Source: Pseudaestuariivita sp. (lineage in GTDB: Bacteria; Pseudomonadota; Alphaproteobacteria; Rhodobacterales; Rhodobacteraceae). From it: a stretch of DNA of 6,771 nucleotides. Position numbers and translations under genes: made by a program. The notes under the pieces were generated by a model, which ran no database searches, was not told the origin of the DNA, and saw only the letters and a list, made by a program, of their open reading frames with translations. Location of the stretch: positions 1 through 6,771 of the forward strand of contig JAHDCH010000143.1 of NCBI GenBank assembly GCA_020629995.1. The letters run 5' to 3'. Position 1 is the first letter of the stretch. Each line of letters starts with the position of its first letter. Below are positions 5,582-6,771 of this stretch, piece after piece.

Positions 5582-6771
5582 ATGGCCGCTCCTTTGCTAC
5601 AACTCAACGACATTGCGCTGACCTTTGGTGGCGAACCGGTGTTTCACGATCTGTCGCTGGTGGTTCAGGGCGGTGACCGGGTTGCCCTGGTTGGGCGCAA
5701 CGGCTCCGGAAAATCTACGCTTCTCAAGGTGATGGCGGGTCTTGTTGAGGCGGACAGCGGCACGCGCACGCTGCCGTCGGGCGTGTCGGTGGGCTATATG
5801 GAGCAGGACCCGACGATGGACGGGTTTGCCACCTTGGGCGATTTTGCCGCCGCCGGATTGCCCCCGGGCGAGCTGTACAAGGTCGAGCGCGCGGGCGAAG
5901 GCCTGTCGTTTGATCCGGCGCGCCCCGTCGAGACGGCAAGCGGCGGCGAGCGGCGGCGCGCGGCGCTGGCACGGCTGTTGGCCGAAGCGCCCGAATTGAT
6001 GCTGCTGGACGAGCCGACCAACCACCTTGATATCGCCGCGATCCAGTGGCTCGAGGACGAGCTGAAGGCGACACAGGCGGGCTATGTGCTGATCAGCCAC
6101 GACCGGGCCTTTCTGACCGCGCTGACGCGGGCCACGCTGTGGATCGACCGGGGGGCGGTGCGGCGGCAGGAAAAGGGTTTTGCCGCTTTTGAGGCCTGGC
6201 GCGACAAGATCTGGGAAGACGAAGACCAGCAGCGCCACAAGATGGATCGCAAGATCAAGGCCGAGGCGCGGTGGGCCGTGGAGGGGATCAGTGCCCGGCG
6301 CAAGCGTAACATGGGCCGGGTACGTGCCCTGCAGGATTTGCGGGCCGAGCGCGCGGCGATGATCCGCCGGCAGGGCGCGGCGGCAATGGCGCTGGACGCG
6401 GGGCCCAAATCCGGCAAACGCGTGATCGAAGCGCAGGACATCGAAAAGAGCTTTGGCGACCGCGTCATCCTGAAACCATTTTCGCTGCGCGTTCAACGGG
6501 GCGACAGGATCGCGTTTGTGGGGCCGAATGGCGCTGGAAAAACCACGCTGATCAAGATGTTGACCGGTGAAGTTGATCCCGATTCAGGCCGCGTGACACT
6601 GGGCACGAATCTCGAGTTGGCGGTATTCGACCAGGCGCGCGCGCAGCTGGACCCGGACGTCACGCTGTGGGACGCGCTGGCGGGCGATAAGGATATCGGG
6701 ATCAGCGGCAAGGCCGATCAGGTCATGGTGCGCGGTACGCCCAAACACGTGGTCGGCTATCTCAAGGAGTT
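5582..6771 (+). CDS. uup: ABC-F family ATPase, Uup-like (3' end cut by window edge)
   Basis: ABC-F proteins have two ABC ATPase domains and no membrane part; they act on the ribosome, and Uup is also linked to transposon excision and ribosome assembly. The start is ATG at 5582, and 396 codons are visible. Domain 1 has Walker A GRNGSGKST (38-46), Q-loop MEQDP (73-77), signature SGGERRRAAL (120-129), Walker B LMLLDEPTNHLD (139-150) and H-loop ISHDR (171-175). An arginine/lysine-rich linker helix pair, about 205-262, ends in ARRKRNMGRVRALQDLRAER, a pattern typical of Uup. Domain 2 begins near 281, with Walker A GPNGAGKTT (314-322); its signature and Walker B lie beyond the edge, as does the DNA-binding coiled coil of Uup. 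The segment from Q-loop to signature in domain 1 is unusually short. The ribosome site is weak (CAGG, 5 nt before ATG). Another ABC-F subgroup is possible. Confidence 0.9.
   Translation, partial: MAAPLLQLNDIALTFGGEPVFHDLSLVVQGGDRVALVGRNGSGKSTLLKVMAGLVEADSGTRTLPSGVSVGYMEQDPTMDGFATLGDFAAAGLPPGELYKVERAGEGLSFDPARPVETASGGERRRAALARLLAEAPELMLLDEPTNHLDIAAIQWLEDELKATQAGYVLISHDRAFLTALTRATLWIDRGAVRRQEKGFAAFEAWRDKIWEDEDQQRHKMDRKIKAEARWAVEGISARRKRNMGRVRALQDLRAERAAMIRRQGAAAMALDAGPKSGKRVIEAQDIEKSFGDRVILKPFSLRVQRGDRIAFVGPNGAGKTTLIKMLTGEVDPDSGRVTLGTNLELAVFDQARAQLDPDVTLWDALAGDKDIGISGKADQVMVRGTPKHVVGYLKE

Noticed and set aside
5597..6496. Minus-strand open frame of 299 codons antisense to the ABC-F gene
   Set aside because: The opposite strand carries both Walker A motifs, signature and H-loop in one frame; the antisense product is low-complexity and motif-free.

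Overview
The window is ordinary chromosomal housekeeping DNA from an alphaproteobacterium, most likely a Rhodobacterales/Roseobacter-group organism. I infer this from the GC-rich coding bias, the plsX-fabH-ihfA-merR gene order, the style of the BamE and OlsB proteins and an Uup-type ABC-F protein with a short first ATPase domain. The lineage comes from family knowledge, not from a database search. I saw no mobile element, CRISPR array, tRNA, rRNA or defence system, and coding density is about 90%.

Left part, minus strand (1-4186), in order of transcription: a DUF177/YceD protein; a 198-nt gap with a GC-rich hairpin and a candidate promoter; rpmF (ribosomal protein bL32); plsX (acyl-phosphate synthesis for phospholipids); fabH (initiation of fatty-acid synthesis), which overlaps plsX by ATGA; a 131-nt gap with a candidate ihfA promoter; ihfA (IHF alpha subunit); and a MerR-family regulator that runs off the left edge. 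The block couples ribosome production, lipid synthesis and chromosome architecture, much like the yceD-rpmF-plsX-fabH cluster of gamma-proteobacteria with ihfA-merR appended.

Right part, plus strand (4274-6771): bamE (outer-membrane assembly lipoprotein), olsB (ornithine-lipid acyltransferase), and after a short AT-rich gap the start of an uup-like ABC-F ATPase gene cut by the right edge. bamE and the DUF177 gene diverge from an 87-nt region that could hold two back-to-back promoters. PlsX, FabH, OlsB and BamE all serve envelope biogenesis.

The most interesting signal is regulatory. A perfect match to the classical IHF core consensus lies directly against the candidate -35 box of ihfA itself, with a T-tract on the expected side, which suggests autoregulation by IHF. 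No gap exceeds 300 nt. I found no convincing undescribed system.
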